The notes under the pieces: generated by a model
Told to the model about the DNA's origin: nothing
Databases searched by the model: none
The model's input: only the letters and a program-made list of their open reading frames with translations
Translations under genes and position numbers: made by a program
In this document: piece after piece, positions 1-9,530 of the stretch
Position numbering within the stretch: the first letter of the stretch is position 1
Layout of the letters: each line of letters starts with the position of its first letter
Assembly (NCBI GenBank): GCA_003260345.1
Contig: MORC01000002.1
Coordinates: 117,284-181,283 of the forward strand
Origin: Candidatus Gracilibacteria bacterium GN02-873
Lineage (GTDB): Bacteria > Patescibacteriota > Gracilibacteria > BD1-5 > UBA2023
Direction of reading: 5' to 3'
DNA: 64,000 bases

Positions 1-3000
1 TATGCAAATAAACTCATGGCGTTGGTGTGAGGGCTTCTGGTGTAGGAGATTCAGAACCTTCTTCTACCACCTCTATTCATGCTATGTTATCATTTTCATC
101 TTCTTTTTTTGCCCCTTCTACATTTTCATTATTGATTTGTTCGATAAATTCAATCAATTTTGCAGTGGTTCTTTTTCCGAGAATACCATCTTGTCCCGTT
201 GCGACATCAACTGCCTCCATTCCAATACATTGTTGTAATTTTTGTACATTTGCCACGGTTGGTTTCGTAATGGCGGCTTGAATAAGTTCTCGAACTGTAG
301 CATCGATTTGATTTTCATGATTTTTAAGAAGTTCGTTCCATTTTTCTACTGCATTTTTCCATTCTGTTGTTTGGGTCCATCGTTCAGAAATTCTATCTCG
401 ACGTTTTTCTGTGAGAATGAGTTTTTTACTTGCGCTCGATGCGCGCTCGTAGTTAATAGTAGAATTTCCATTAGTCATACACTGAATACATATATCCGCC
501 ATTTCTTCAGGAGTTTTTGGTATATCGGTTGGAATAGTTACGAGAGGATTTATTTTATGAGTTTCTAAAAAATTTCTCATAACAGTCCATCCAGTCGCTC
601 CTCAGACAATTCCCCAATTTTTTTTTAAAGAATCTATCAATTCATCTCTAAAATTTTTCAAATTCTCTCGTGAAGGAATTTTATTCATGAAAAAGTCTTT
701 GACTTTTTGAGAAAAGCCAGGAACAGCTGCTTCCAACTGAGCTGCTGCTTCCTGTTTTGCTTCAGGATTATTGGTTGCTTCATGAGGTTTTTTATTTGAA
801 GCTTCACTCACTGGCCGCGACATTTGTATAGTATGATGTTCTCCTGGCGCTTTCCCTTCAGCTCCATGTTTGTTATTAAACCACTTATTTTGTCGTGCAC
901 TATATCTCCAAGGCTCATTGTTTATAGACAAAATTTGTCAATCTCTTCCAGCTTCTGGAAATTTAAATGCTTCGTTAGGTTGTACAGATACTGTAAATCT
1001 TGCTTGGTCTGGCAATTTCTCAGGGAATGGCTTGTATTCGAGCGCAAGAGGTTGTTCCTTCTGAGCTGTTGCTTCCTTTTTCGCTTCAGGATTATTGGTT
1101 ACTTCATGAGGTTTTGTATTTGAAGTTTCACTATTAGTTGGTACTTTTTTTGGTGTTGTATGTGGATTGTTTTCAGGTCGAATAGTTTGTCTAGATTCCC
1201 ATTTACTGTTTGGTGAGGCAGTGAATTGATATTTATTTTGTAATGATCAATCAACTGCTTCTTTTGGTGTTGTATGTGGATTGTTTTCAGGTCGAATAGT
1301 TTGTCTAGATTCCCATTTACTGTTTGGTGAGGCAGTGAATTGATATTTATTTTGTAATGATCAATCAACTGCTTCTTTTGGTGTTGTATGTGGATTGTTT
1401 TCAGGTCGAATAGTTTGTCTAGATTCCCATTTACTGTTTGGTGAGGCAGTGAATTGATATTTATTTTGTAATGATCAATCAATTGCTTTTTCTATTTCTC
1501 CTACACTTACACCCTCTTTCTCAGCAACTTGCTTGATAATTTCGTTCTGTTTTTCTTTAGGAAGCCCCCTCCAACGTGCTATAAGTTTTGGAAAAAGTTC
1601 TGCCACTTGTGGGCCACCACGGAATGCAAGCGCCACCAATGCTCATTCTAATGACCATTCGAGCTTTCCATGTTCTGCTGCATACAGTGCTTGCATAACC
1701 ACAATATCACCACCTGTAAGAACAAGACCTCTACTTCCTTGGAAGAAAACTTTTCCAAGAGCAGACGTTGCTTCGAAATCTCGGAAAACCAAACGCTTGA
1801 GAGGACCATCTAAGAATTTTCCCATTCCATGGAACGCACCGAACATTACAGCATTGTGCGCGACATTTTCCAAGAATGATCAAAAGTCTGTTGAGGCCTC
1901 ACCTTCTTGTGACCATATTCATCGTATTGCTGCATCAGCCGATGTAAATACGACAGCATCAGCGGCAAACCCCAATTTTGCTTTGTTTGCAGCATCGAGC
2001 ACTGCTGCGCCTCCTTTGAAGCCCAATTCGGCACCTTTCGCAGTAACCGAGGCTCCTGCATTCAATGCGCCACGAATACGGTTTCCGTTTTGAAAATGTT
2101 TGGCAGCTGCTGCGGTTCGCCCTATTGCTATGGCTCTAGCTCCCCCAGCAATTCCAGTTAATATCGCACTCGCACCCGCAGTAATAATAAATGATGCTAT
2201 CATAATAGCGATGTCCCGTGTCAGTTTTGCATTTTCATCTGTAAAATTAAATGCCCCATAAAGTCCTTTCATATCATTATATTCCTGCAATATGACTGGC
2301 AGCTCCTCATCTCCATGTTGCTTGATATAATTATCTGTAACCTCAACGATAGTTGCAGTTTGGCGCAAGCTCTCAATCGCATCTTCTTTATTATTTTCTA
2401 GAATAGCACGATTTGGATCTCTTGGGTCGAGATGATTGATGGTGTCTTGAAAAACGCGTTCAGCATGGTTTCGGTTTCTGTTTGTATCTTCGAGTGCAAT
2501 ATTCAATTTTTTTTGTAGCGCTTCAGCCTGCGAAGTCTTTGCTGTTTCTAGGTGTGTTTGCCCAGATTTTACCATGATTTCTCCAGCGGCTGTTGTATTT
2601 CCCATAGCACGAAGTGCTCCAGCAAGCCCCTCATTGGTACTTATTACTTCTTCTACGGTTACTCCTTTATATTTTCCATTGATAAATTGTCGAGCATAAC
2701 TGACCGCATCCTCGATCTTATTTTTCGAGAGAAGCTCATTGGTATGACGAATTTTTTTTCCAATTTCTCCGCTTTGTTCTTTTTGTTCTAGTACGAGCAA
2801 AAATTGTTGCAATCGAGATTTTTGCTGTGCTTGTGTCTCATTGAGATCAGCGCGTTCAGTAGAATCTTTATTGTCTTGCAAAATCATCGCCGTCATTGAT
2901 GGACCAATAATCTTTTGTAAAAACATACGCTGAGACATCCGTGTTTTTATGGTTTCAAGATTTGCTGAACCATCAGTCTCAATATAATTGAGCGGTGTAT

Positions 3001-3400
3001 TGATGATTTTATCCCACCCATTTGCATTATTGTTTTTACTAAAACTTTCCAAAAGCATTGGACGAATGGCCTTCATCTGCTCTTGAATAGTTTTTCGAGT
3101 ATCATCAAGAGAAGCTATGTGTTTTAACCGTGAACCAAATGATTCCTCAGCATTACCGCGAGAAAACCTCGTAGCATCATTGATATATAAATCTAATTTT
3201 ACAATCGCTGCCAAACGCGCCTTGAGCTGCTCTTCACTCAGATTGAGTGCCCGCAATTTTTCGGCTTCGCTTTTTGGAAAGCGCTCCAGCATCGCATCAA
3301 TATTACTCTTGCGTCGAGTTTCAGGTTTTTCTGTTGAGTTTTGTACTCATTCTGGTACTTTTTTATTAAAATATTTTTGTACTAAGAAAAAATTCTTCAT
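1..3400 (-). CDS. Giant hypothetical protein, 3' end beyond window (partial)
   Basis: At least 1,133 codons read without interruption from the ATG at 3398-3400 to the left edge, provided UGA is glycine. In-frame UGA codons occur at 3347, 1919, 1643, once in each repeat copy, and at 938, 602, 77 and 14. The N-terminal ~400 residues are charged and helical. A Gly/Ala-rich hydrophobic stretch follows (about residues 390-490, near 1.95-2.25 kb), which may be membrane-associated. Three 38-residue repeats follow at 1151-1492, and then a Glu/Lys/Pro-rich tail ending in a Thr/Pro/Glu segment. I recognise no family. Very large proteins of unknown function are common in CPR genomes. The start is chosen because the frame opens with MKNFFLVQKYFNKK; an internal ATG at 3292 is an alternative. 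Confidence 0.8.
1151..1492. repeat. Three tandem 114-bp coding repeats
   Basis: Copies lie at 1151-1264, 1265-1378 and 1379-1492. The first two look identical and the third differs by a few bases at its end. The unit is a multiple of three and adds 38 residues per copy to the giant protein, beginning EAVDGSLQNKYQF and ending NNPHTTPK, with one UGA-encoded glycine in each. Near-identity at the DNA level implies recent slippage or recombination, so copy number may vary between strains. Confidence 0.93.
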
Positions 3401-3538
3401 AAAACAACTAAAAATAATAAACATTCTCATCGTAGCACAAATTTTTTTCTCTGTCAAAAGAAAAATAAATTTATACAAAAATTCGCTTGACAAACTTCTT
3501 TTTTATAAAAATATTGATTTCCAAAAATTTTTCCCATC

Positions 3539-3562
3539 AAAAAATCCCTCTTTCGAGGGATA
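3539..3562 (-). terminator. rpsA intrinsic terminator
   Basis: Inverted repeat TCCCTC/GAGGGA with a 4-nt loop just past the rpsA stop, followed by a U run in the minus-strand transcript. Confidence 0.8.
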
Positions 3563-3565
3563 AAA

Positions 3566-4696
3566 TTATACATTTTCTTCCAATGCTTCAGCTGGGATTT
3601 CAACTGGTTCTGCTGGTGGAACATAGTTTGGATCAAGGGCTTTCAAAGAAAGTCCGATGCGTTTTGCTTGAGAATCAAAAGTGATAATGCGAGCTTGCAT
3701 CATTTCTCCAGTATGAACTTTTCCTTCGATTCCTTCCATCATATCCGCTGGGATTTCAGAAAGGTGAATCAATCCAGAAATTCCTCCGTCAAGTTCCAAG
3801 AAAATTCCGAACTGAGAAAGACGAAGAACTGGTGCTTCGATAATATCTCCAACCTGATATTTATCAGCAAGAACCTGCCAAGGATTTGCTTTCAGTCGCT
3901 TGATAGAAAGAGAGATTTTTTCTCCTTCGATACCAATAATCTGAACAGTTACCTTGTCACCAACACGAGCGTATTTGTGAGGGTTGTTCACGTGTCCCCA
4001 ATCAATTTCAGAAACATGTACGAGACCTTCAACTCCGTGGAATGTAACGAACAAACCATACGTCAAAATTCCAGAAACCGCTCCTTCTACCACATCACCA
4101 ACCTTCATTGTAGAAAGTGCCTGTGAACGCTGTTCTTCGATAGCTGCTTTTTCTGAGAAGATGATTTTCTTTCCAGACTGATCAAGATTGATCACACGAA
4201 CTTGGAATGGTTTTCCAACGAGCTTGTTGAGCTGTTCAAGAATTTTTTCTGGGTTGGCATTTTCCACACGAGGGTAGTGGATTGGAGTCAACTGAGAAAC
4301 TGGGATGAACCCCTTGATTCCATCAAGATCGATCAAGAGACCACCCTTGTTTGCTTCGTTTGGAACCACTGTGATGATTTCTTTTGTATCAAAATTTGAG
4401 TGAAGTTTTTCAATCAATTTTGCCTGAGAAGCCTTACGAAGAGAAAGGTGAACGAGCCCAGAGTGAGGATCGTTGCCAATAATAATAGATTCAATCTTAT
4501 CACCAGCCTTAATAGTTCCTGCATCTTCTGTTGAAGACTGCATGTGGTTTCCAGTAATAATACCAGTAAATTGTCCATCAAGGTCAATCAAAATCATCTT
4601 CTGATCAGCCACGATAACTGTCCCGCTTACAACTTCACCAACATTGAATGACTTAATTGGTTCAGCCGATGCAAGATCTTTTGCAAAATCTGCCAT
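3566..4696 (-). CDS. rpsA: 30S ribosomal protein S1 / S1-domain RNA-binding protein
   Basis: 376 residues with four S1 (OB-fold) repeats, each with the usual G-DVVEG-V---YGLFV and GLVHVSEI type motifs (for example VEGAVSGILTYGLFV and GLIHLSEI). It binds mRNA on the 30S subunit or acts as a general RNA-binding S1 protein. Four repeats is short compared with the six of E. coli, as is usual in reduced genomes. The start chosen is MADFAKD at 4696. An upstream in-frame ATG at 4750 would add a hydrophobic, AT-rich 18-residue stretch not expected for S1. It is monocistronic, with its own terminator. Confidence 0.9.
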   Translation of the reverse strand: MADFAKDLASAEPIKSFNVGEVVSGTVIVADQKMILIDLDGQFTGIITGNHMQSSTEDAGTIKAGDKIESIIIGNDPHSGLVHLSLRKASQAKLIEKLHSNFDTKEIITVVPNEANKGGLLIDLDGIKGFIPVSQLTPIHYPRVENANPEKILEQLNKLVGKPFQVRVINLDQSGKKIIFSEKAAIEEQRSQALSTMKVGDVVEGAVSGILTYGLFVTFHGVEGLVHVSEIDWGHVNNPHKYARVGDKVTVQIIGIEGEKISLSIKRLKANPWQVLADKYQVGDIIEAPVLRLSQFGIFLELDGGISGLIHLSEIPADMMEGIEGKVHTGEMMQARIITFDSQAKRIGLSLKALDPNYVPPAEPVEIPAEALEENV

Positions 4697-4833
4697 AAAA
4701 TAAATTTTAAGAAATAAAATGTTACGAAAATAAAGATATAATTGTAACAAGAAATCGCCAATATTTGGAAACTTTTTGTTAAAATCATCAAACGAATCCC
4801 CAGCTTACTGGGGAAAAGTATAAATTTCAGAAA

Positions 4834-4911
4834 TGGGGCGACCGATGGGGCTCGAACCCACGACCTCCAGATTCACAGTCTGGCGTTCTAACCAACTGAA
4901 CTACGGTCGCC
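4834..4911 (-). tRNA. tRNA-His (GTG)
   Basis: Cloverleaf on the minus strand. The acceptor is GCGACCG/CGGTCGC with an encoded G-1 paired to C73, which is diagnostic of tRNA-His, and CCA is encoded. The D stem is GTTC/GAAC, the anticodon arm CCAGA-CTGTGAA-TCTGG (anticodon GTG), and the T arm GTGGG-TTCGAGC-CCCAT. Confidence 0.95.
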
Positions 4912-5290
4912 ACAAAAGCCCTGGGATTATACGAAAAAAAATCAAATTTGCAAAATTTTTTTTAAAAAACTTACTCATCGCGCTCTGAAACCAAAATTGG
5001 TATCAAATGAGAATTATTTGCAAATATAAGAATTTTCCATATAATAGGGGCCTCTTTGAATAAAAGAGACTTTCAAATTTGGAATTTTTATTTATTTTAA
5101 GGGAAAAAATTGAAAAATATATTTTTGAAAAAATACTATTATTGAACAAAAAATATATTCGTCAAGAGAAAATTCTCGCGTTTCTCAGAAAATTCTGCTA
5201 CAATATTTTCGAATTTGAAAAAATTCTGTCTCCTGCTCATATTTTCCTAGAAAATATTTGCGGTCGAGCTTTTATTTCTAAAATTTTTGA
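4912..5290. other. Intergenic region, tRNA-His to 3D protein
   Basis: About 380 bp, very AT-rich, with no convincing gene. It holds the promoter at 5018-5045 and a small CTCTTT/AAAGAG hairpin at about 5051-5070. A second possible -10 (TACAAT, 5199-5204) lies in a context, AAAATTCTGCTACAAT, that recurs exactly in the sortase promoter at 7572-7587. Confidence 0.6.
5018..5045 (+). promoter_or_regulatory. Promoter for the 3D-domain protein
   Basis: TTGCAA (5018-5023), 16-bp spacer, TATAAT (5040-5045). It would leave a leader of about 240 nt before the ATG at 5291. Confidence 0.6.
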
Positions 5291-6442
5291 ATGCAAATTT
5301 CTTCTTCTTTTGCTCTGAAAAATTCAACTCATAACCGGGTTTCTCTGCTTTTGGATCGAGATTTCGAGACATTTCAACGCACAAAAACCCAAAATTCCTT
5401 TTCTCGATTTTATTCTTCAATTTGGCGTTTTTTTGCGAACCTTTTTCAAAAAAAGCCGATTTTTTATTTTCTTCTTTTTTGTGGTGCGTTTTTCGCGGTT
5501 TCAGTAGAAGCAGCGATGGCCGCTGAAACGAAAACATTTATCGCGACGGCGTATTATTCGCCAATGCCAGACCAGGCAAAATATTATACAGGAACATATG
5601 CCGGTGATTTGGCTCTCAATGGTGGAGGTAGCAAGGCTTCGGACGGAACGCCTGTGTATGTTGGAATGATTGCCGCTCCGAAAAATTATACTTTTGGAAC
5701 AAAAATCAATCTTGATGGTATCGGTGTAGTGAGCGTTCATGATCGTGGTGGTGCCATTGGTGCTGGCGATGGATATGACCGCATCGACATTTGGATGGGA
5801 TACGGTGACGCTGGGCTTGCTCGCACGCTTGCGTGGGGTCGTCGCGAAATCACTGGAACGATTGTAGATAGTGGAACTTCCGTTTCACTCGATCTTGAAA
5901 ATATCCTCAATAATGCTCCAAAAGCTGGCGATTTGGCTCTCAAAAAATTGCAAACAATCGGATATAATACTTCTGGGCGCACTTTCTCTGATGTGATTTT
6001 ACAATTTCAGCTTGATTATGGGGTGATCAATTCTCGCACAGATGCTGGCGCGGGAAATTATGGTCCAAAAACTACCGCAAAACTCAGCGAAGTATACAAT
6101 AATTTTCTCAAAAATGGGAGTGTTCAGACTCCAAAAGTAGAATCTTCGGACGAAAAAAATCTTCCTTCGACACAAGAAAATTTGAATGCAAACAATTCTT
6201 CTGACGCAGAAAAATTGAGTGAAAATATGAGTACCAATTTTTTCGGAGTAACGGATGAAAAAGTACAAAATCTCCAAAATTTTCTCAGACAATCAGGATA
6301 TTCCACAGATAACAATTCTGGAAAAATGGATCTTTCAACCCTTCATGCGCTTCGAAAATATCAGTCTGCCAAAAATATTGGACAAACAGGTCGCGTTGAT
6401 CTTCGTACACAAATTACGATTGCGAGCGATCTTTCAAAATAA
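5291..6442 (+). CDS. 3D-domain / peptidoglycan-binding secreted protein
   Basis: 383 residues. One N-terminal hydrophobic segment (about 57-75, IFYFLLFCGAFFAVSVEAA) acts as signal or anchor. A 3D domain follows (double-psi barrel, related to the MltA/YabE lytic transglycosylases) with VHDRGGAI and YDRIDIWMG supplying the conserved aspartates. Two PG-binding-like segments come next (about 205-260 and 325-383). The C-terminal one ends IGQTGRVDLRTQI, close to the end of the secreted protein at 44887-45789. Likely role: cell-wall remodelling outside the membrane. The N-terminal extension before the hydrophobic segment is unusually long, so the true start could be internal and non-ATG. Confidence 0.82.
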   Translation: MQISSSFALKNSTHNRVSLLLDRDFETFQRTKTQNSFSRFYSSIWRFFANLFQKKPIFYFLLFCGAFFAVSVEAAMAAETKTFIATAYYSPMPDQAKYYTGTYAGDLALNGGGSKASDGTPVYVGMIAAPKNYTFGTKINLDGIGVVSVHDRGGAIGAGDGYDRIDIWMGYGDAGLARTLAWGRREITGTIVDSGTSVSLDLENILNNAPKAGDLALKKLQTIGYNTSGRTFSDVILQFQLDYGVINSRTDAGAGNYGPKTTAKLSEVYNNFLKNGSVQTPKVESSDEKNLPSTQENLNANNSSDAEKLSENMSTNFFGVTDEKVQNLQNFLRQSGYSTDNNSGKMDLSTLHALRKYQSAKNIGQTGRVDLRTQITIASDLSK

Positions 6443-6550
6443 TCCTTCGGGATTTTTTTGTTACACAAAATTCTCTCAGAAAAATTTTTGAAAAACTTGA
6501 AAAAACGAAAAAATTTTTTATTATATCAGTCGATTTTTAAAAAAATTTTT

Positions 6551-7153
6551 ATGAAAGTTTGTGTTTTTGATACGGAAACAACAGGATTTCCGGTTCGCGA
6601 TGGTGCGCTTGAAAATCAGCCGTATATCGTGCAATTTGCCGCGATTGTTGGGGAAATCGATGAAAATAATGAATACAAAGAATTGGAACGCTACAATTTT
6701 TTGATAAAACCGCGAATTTCGATTCCATTTTCTGCGTCGCAAGTACATGGAATTTATGATAAAGATGTTGAAAATGAGCCGTACATCGAAGGAAAGATTG
6801 ACGAAATTATGCGCGTACTCAATAGTGTGGATGTGGTCGTTGGACACAATGTTTCGTATGATGAGGAAATTCTTGGATACGAACTGGAGCGCCTCGGTCG
6901 AACGGGTGAATATACGCCATCACAAGTCGTTTGTACGATGAAAAGCTCGACACAATATTGTAAATTGCAGGGTCGTGGAATGTCCTTCAAGCCGCCAAAA
7001 TTGGCTGAATTACATAAATTTTTATTCAGCGAATTTTTCGAAGGCGCGCATGACGCGATGATGGATGTGGAAGCGACAATGCGTTCATTTATCGAACTCG
7101 TAAAACGTGGCGTCATCGAGCTCGAAACCTCAAATGTGATGCGATTATTTTAA
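6551..7153 (+). CDS. DnaQ-like 3'-5' exonuclease (DEDDh)
   Basis: 200 residues. Exo I FDTETTG near residue 6, Exo II GHNVSYDEE, Exo III H-DAMMD (HDAMMDVEAT): the DEDDh metal ligands are all present. The protein is a single exonuclease domain without polymerase or helicase fusion, so it could be a proofreading epsilon-like subunit or a stand-alone exonuclease. The start is MKVCVFDTE at 6551; upstream in-frame codons are Lys/Phe-rich junk. An intrinsic terminator follows directly. Confidence 0.88.
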   Translation: MKVCVFDTETTGFPVRDGALENQPYIVQFAAIVGEIDENNEYKELERYNFLIKPRISIPFSASQVHGIYDKDVENEPYIEGKIDEIMRVLNSVDVVVGHNVSYDEEILGYELERLGRTGEYTPSQVVCTMKSSTQYCKLQGRGMSFKPPKLAELHKFLFSEFFEGAHDAMMDVEATMRSFIELVKRGVIELETSNVMRLF

Positions 7154-7154
7154 A

Positions 7155-7182
7155 ATAAAAATCCCAAAGCGGGATTTTTTGA
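7155..7182 (+). terminator. Terminator after exonuclease gene
   Basis: AAATCCC-AAAG-CGGGATTTTTT hairpin with a U run, 2 nt past the stop. Confidence 0.85.
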
Positions 7183-7199
7183 TTACAATTTTTAACAAA

Positions 7200-7260
7200 A
7201 TAAAAAATTCCCATATGACAATTTTTTATTTTGTTAAAAATTGTCATATGGGAATTTTGG
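7200..7260 (-). terminator. rpsU terminator with 22-bp perfect stem
   Basis: In the minus transcript about 22 bp of perfect stem (core CCCATATGACAATTTTT and its complement, 7210-7255) closes an 8-nt loop and is followed by a U run. Part of the stem is itself one arm of a second inverted repeat (7187-7209 with 7220-7242), so alternative pairings are possible. Confidence 0.8.
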
Positions 7261-7269
7261 AAAATGCTA

Positions 7270-7473
7270 TTAGCGTCCAAGACCTTGACCTTTTGAACGG
7301 TAAAATTCACGAATAATAGCACTCTCACGAATCTTTCTTTTAGAAGGAGCTTTAGAATGAGTTTGTGCATTACGAAGCTTATTCGCTGTACGAGTCTGAA
7401 AAAAAGACTTCTTGTATCGAAGAATAAGTTTTTCGTTTGTTTCACCTTCTTTCTTGATAGAATAGCAGATCAT
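7270..7473 (-). CDS. rpsU: 30S ribosomal protein bS21
   Basis: 67 residues, very basic, matching bS21: E-N-LILRYKKSFFQTRT early, then a KRKIRESAIIREFYRSK helix. bS21 sits near the anti-Shine-Dalgarno helix and aids initiation. A divergent promoter drives the sortase gene on the other side. The C-terminal Gly/Gln tail is slightly longer than in E. coli. The start MICYSIKKEGE gives the expected family length. Confidence 0.85.
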   Translation of the reverse strand: MICYSIKKEGETNEKLILRYKKSFFQTRTANKLRNAQTHSKAPSKRKIRESAIIREFYRSKGQGLGR

Positions 7474-7558
7474 AGACGAGTAAAAAATTAAATACCGAGA
7501 AATTTTATCAAAAGATTTGATTTTGTCAAATCTTTTTTTCGTAAACTTGGTAAAATTT

Positions 7559-7587
7559 TTGCATGTGCCAAAAAATTCTGCTACAAT
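7559..7587 (+). promoter_or_regulatory. Sortase promoter
   Basis: TTGCAT (7559-7564), 17-bp spacer, TACAAT (7582-7587); the ATG lies 40 nt downstream. Confidence 0.65.
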
Positions 7588-7627
7588 GTTTTGGACAAAT
7601 ACAAAAATATTTCAAACAAAAATACAT

Positions 7628-8572
7628 ATGAATCTTTCTGATCCGCTTCTAGAAGCTGAAAAATCAATTCTAGAAACTCCAAAAACACAAACAAAAATCA
7701 AAATTTCTCGCGCAAAAATTCTTTTCACAACACGACCAAAAACTTTTGTGCGTCAACTTTTTTCGAGTGCCAAATTTTTTGTAACTTATATTGCACTTTC
7801 AACAACGATCTTTTCAGTGATGATGGGTGCCATGAATTTTAACGCGTATAGCGCTCGAGTGGCGCATTGGTTCAATCCTGATGCGTATGCGCATGCCGGT
7901 GAAAAAATGAATGATATTCTCAATAATTCTCACGCTGAAATTGCGGGTGCAAGACAAACGGAGGAAGATATTGAACAGCGCGCGATGATTGAAGAAAAAA
8001 TTGCGGCGCAAAACCCAGAAATGGTGTATTCTCGAAAATATGCTTCAGAAAATTTGCTTTCCAATGTGCCTTTGCAGTCAGCAGAAAAAGCTTCATTTTC
8101 GGTAGCGCCACAAGAGAATCGTATCGTAATTCCGCGCCTTGCGAAAAATATTCCGCTCATTGACGTATATCATGACAAAAATACGCCATTTGAAGAAATG
8201 CATGAAATTTTCAAGCAAGAGCTTACCAAAGGAATTGTTCGATATCCAGGAACAGCTCGTCCTGGCGAAAAAGGAAATGCCTTTATTTTTGGACATTCTT
8301 CCAATGTTCCTTGGATTAAAAGCGATTACAATGATGTTTTTGCATTGCTTGACACACTTGAAGATGGTGATGAAATTATTGTATATTATAATCAGAAAAA
8401 ATTTGTCTACAAAGTGACTGACCGCACGACTGTAAAGCCAGGCGATACAGAAGTGCTTAACGCTCGTGACCCAAATAAAAAAGAAATTTCTCTCATGACT
8501 TGTTGGCCAATCGGAACAACGCTTGAACGGCTGATTATTTTTGGAGAATTGGTTGAAGAATCCGCATCATAA
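7628..8572 (+). CDS. Sortase family transpeptidase
   Basis: 314 residues. A transmembrane anchor at about 55-80 (FFVTYIALSTTIFSVMMGAM) is followed by a helical linker and a C-terminal sortase domain. The catalytic His is in IFGHSSN, the Cys in SLMTCWP, and the Arg in TTLERLII. It should cleave sorting signals and attach proteins to the envelope, outside the membrane. The start MNLSDPLL at 7628 follows a good promoter. The 93-residue membrane protein gene begins 9 nt downstream, so the two are likely co-transcribed. Confidence 0.88.
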   Translation: MNLSDPLLEAEKSILETPKTQTKIKISRAKILFTTRPKTFVRQLFSSAKFFVTYIALSTTIFSVMMGAMNFNAYSARVAHWFNPDAYAHAGEKMNDILNNSHAEIAGARQTEEDIEQRAMIEEKIAAQNPEMVYSRKYASENLLSNVPLQSAEKASFSVAPQENRIVIPRLAKNIPLIDVYHDKNTPFEEMHEIFKQELTKGIVRYPGTARPGEKGNAFIFGHSSNVPWIKSDYNDVFALLDTLEDGDEIIVYYNQKKFVYKVTDRTTVKPGDTEVLNARDPNKKEISLMTCWPIGTTLERLIIFGELVEESAS

Positions 8573-8581
8573 TCATAAAAT

Positions 8582-8863
8582 ATGAATTATACTGGAATTT
8601 TTACATATAATACTTCGGTGCTTCTCTCAGCACCAGATAATCTGATCACGGCCATAATTGCTGTGGTTTTGTCAATAATTTTTGTATTGATCGCACGATA
8701 TTTTTTGTTGGCGTGTGCTGGGCTTTTTCTTTTATATCAAGACAGAAAAAAATTTACGAATCGTAAAAAAACGCTTTCTGATTTGGTTTTAATGAAAGAT
8801 ATTCAGACAGAGCTCGAAAAAGAAATCGAACAAGCGACGCTCAAAGCAGCTTTTCAAAATTAA
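8582..8863 (+). CDS. Small membrane protein, sortase operon
   Basis: 93 residues. One strong transmembrane segment (about 20-50, LITAIIAVVLSIIFVLIARY) is followed by a basic, then coiled-coil-like cytoplasmic tail. No family recognised. Its position 9 nt after the sortase stop argues for a partner or substrate-presentation role, but that is only inference from context. Confidence 0.65.
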   Translation: MNYTGIFTYNTSVLLSAPDNLITAIIAVVLSIIFVLIARYFLLACAGLFLLYQDRKKFTNRKKTLSDLVLMKDIQTELEKEIEQATLKAAFQN

Positions 8864-8866
8864 AAA

Positions 8867-8894
8867 TTGCTTTTTCAAAATTTTTTCCTATAAT
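8867..8894 (+). promoter_or_regulatory. efp promoter
   Basis: TTGCTT (8867-8872), 16-bp spacer, TATAAT (8889-8894); the ATG is 26 nt further on. Confidence 0.65.
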
Positions 8895-8919
8895 ACAAAA
8901 ACTTTTTAAATTTTGTATT

Positions 8920-9483
8920 ATGAAAACAGCTCTACAAGCAAAAGTTGGGACAGTTCTCAAAATTGATGGAGATATTTTTCTCGTGATAAAACACGAAATG
9001 CGTCGTGGTGGACGCGGTGCAACCAATGTTACGATGCGCCTTAAAAACCTTATCCAGAACACAACTTCTGACCGCGTAATGGACGGAGAAGAAAAATTGG
9101 ATGATGTAATTCTTGAACGCTCAAAGGCAGAATTTTTGTACCAGTCTGGTGATGAATTTGCCTTTATGAATCAGGATACTTACGAAACAGTGGAACTTCA
9201 CGCAGATGATATTGGTGACGCCGCAAATTATTTGAAAGAAGGACTTATCGTCGATCTTCAGACTTTTGAAGGAAAATTTGTTGGTATTATTCTTCCAATT
9301 CGTGTAACACTTCAGATTACTGAATGTGAACCAACAGTTGCTGGAAATACAGCCGACGGAAAGGTAGAAAAATGGGCAACTCTTGAAACTGGCCTTCAGG
9401 TGAGAGTTCCAGGATTTGTAAACCAGGACGACCTCATCATCGTTTCAACAGAAGATGGCTCATACCTTGAACGCGCAAAATAA
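8920..9483 (+). CDS. efp: Elongation factor P
   Basis: 187 residues with the three beta-barrel domains of EF-P: KOW-like N-domain, then the central and C-terminal OB folds with the signature-like VTLQITECEP. It relieves ribosome stalling at polyproline. The tip loop that contacts the P-site tRNA reads RRGGRGATN, so the modified position carries arginine (R32) instead of the usual lysine. Arg-type EF-P is known from bacteria with EarP rhamnosylation. No modification gene lies nearby. It is monocistronic, with its own promoter and terminator. Confidence 0.95.
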   Translation: MKTALQAKVGTVLKIDGDIFLVIKHEMRRGGRGATNVTMRLKNLIQNTTSDRVMDGEEKLDDVILERSKAEFLYQSGDEFAFMNQDTYETVELHADDIGDAANYLKEGLIVDLQTFEGKFVGIILPIRVTLQITECEPTVAGNTADGKVEKWATLETGLQVRVPGFVNQDDLIIVSTEDGSYLERAK

Positions 9484-9494
9484 TTTGACAAATA

Positions 9495-9520
9495 AAAATC
9501 CCAATTTGGGATTTTTTTGA
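9495..9520. terminator. Bidirectional terminator between efp and the exported protein gene
   Basis: AAATCCC-AATT-GGGATTT hairpin with A/T runs on both sides, between convergent genes. Confidence 0.85.
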
Positions 9521-9530
9521 TGCAAGTTTT

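Noticed and set aside
1099..1482. A 127-residue frame with three copies of LIDHYKININSLPHQT
   Set aside because: It is the out-of-frame shadow of the 38-residue repeats of the giant protein. The true frame runs through UGA-Gly codons on both sides and connects to the rest of the gene.
1151..1492. CRISPR array
   Set aside because: Units of 114 bp are contiguous without spacers and lie in frame inside a coding sequence.
7587..7628. Start of the sortase at 7517 rather than 7628
   Set aside because: That frame would begin upstream of the -35 and -10 elements and encode a non-homologous, AT-driven N-terminus.
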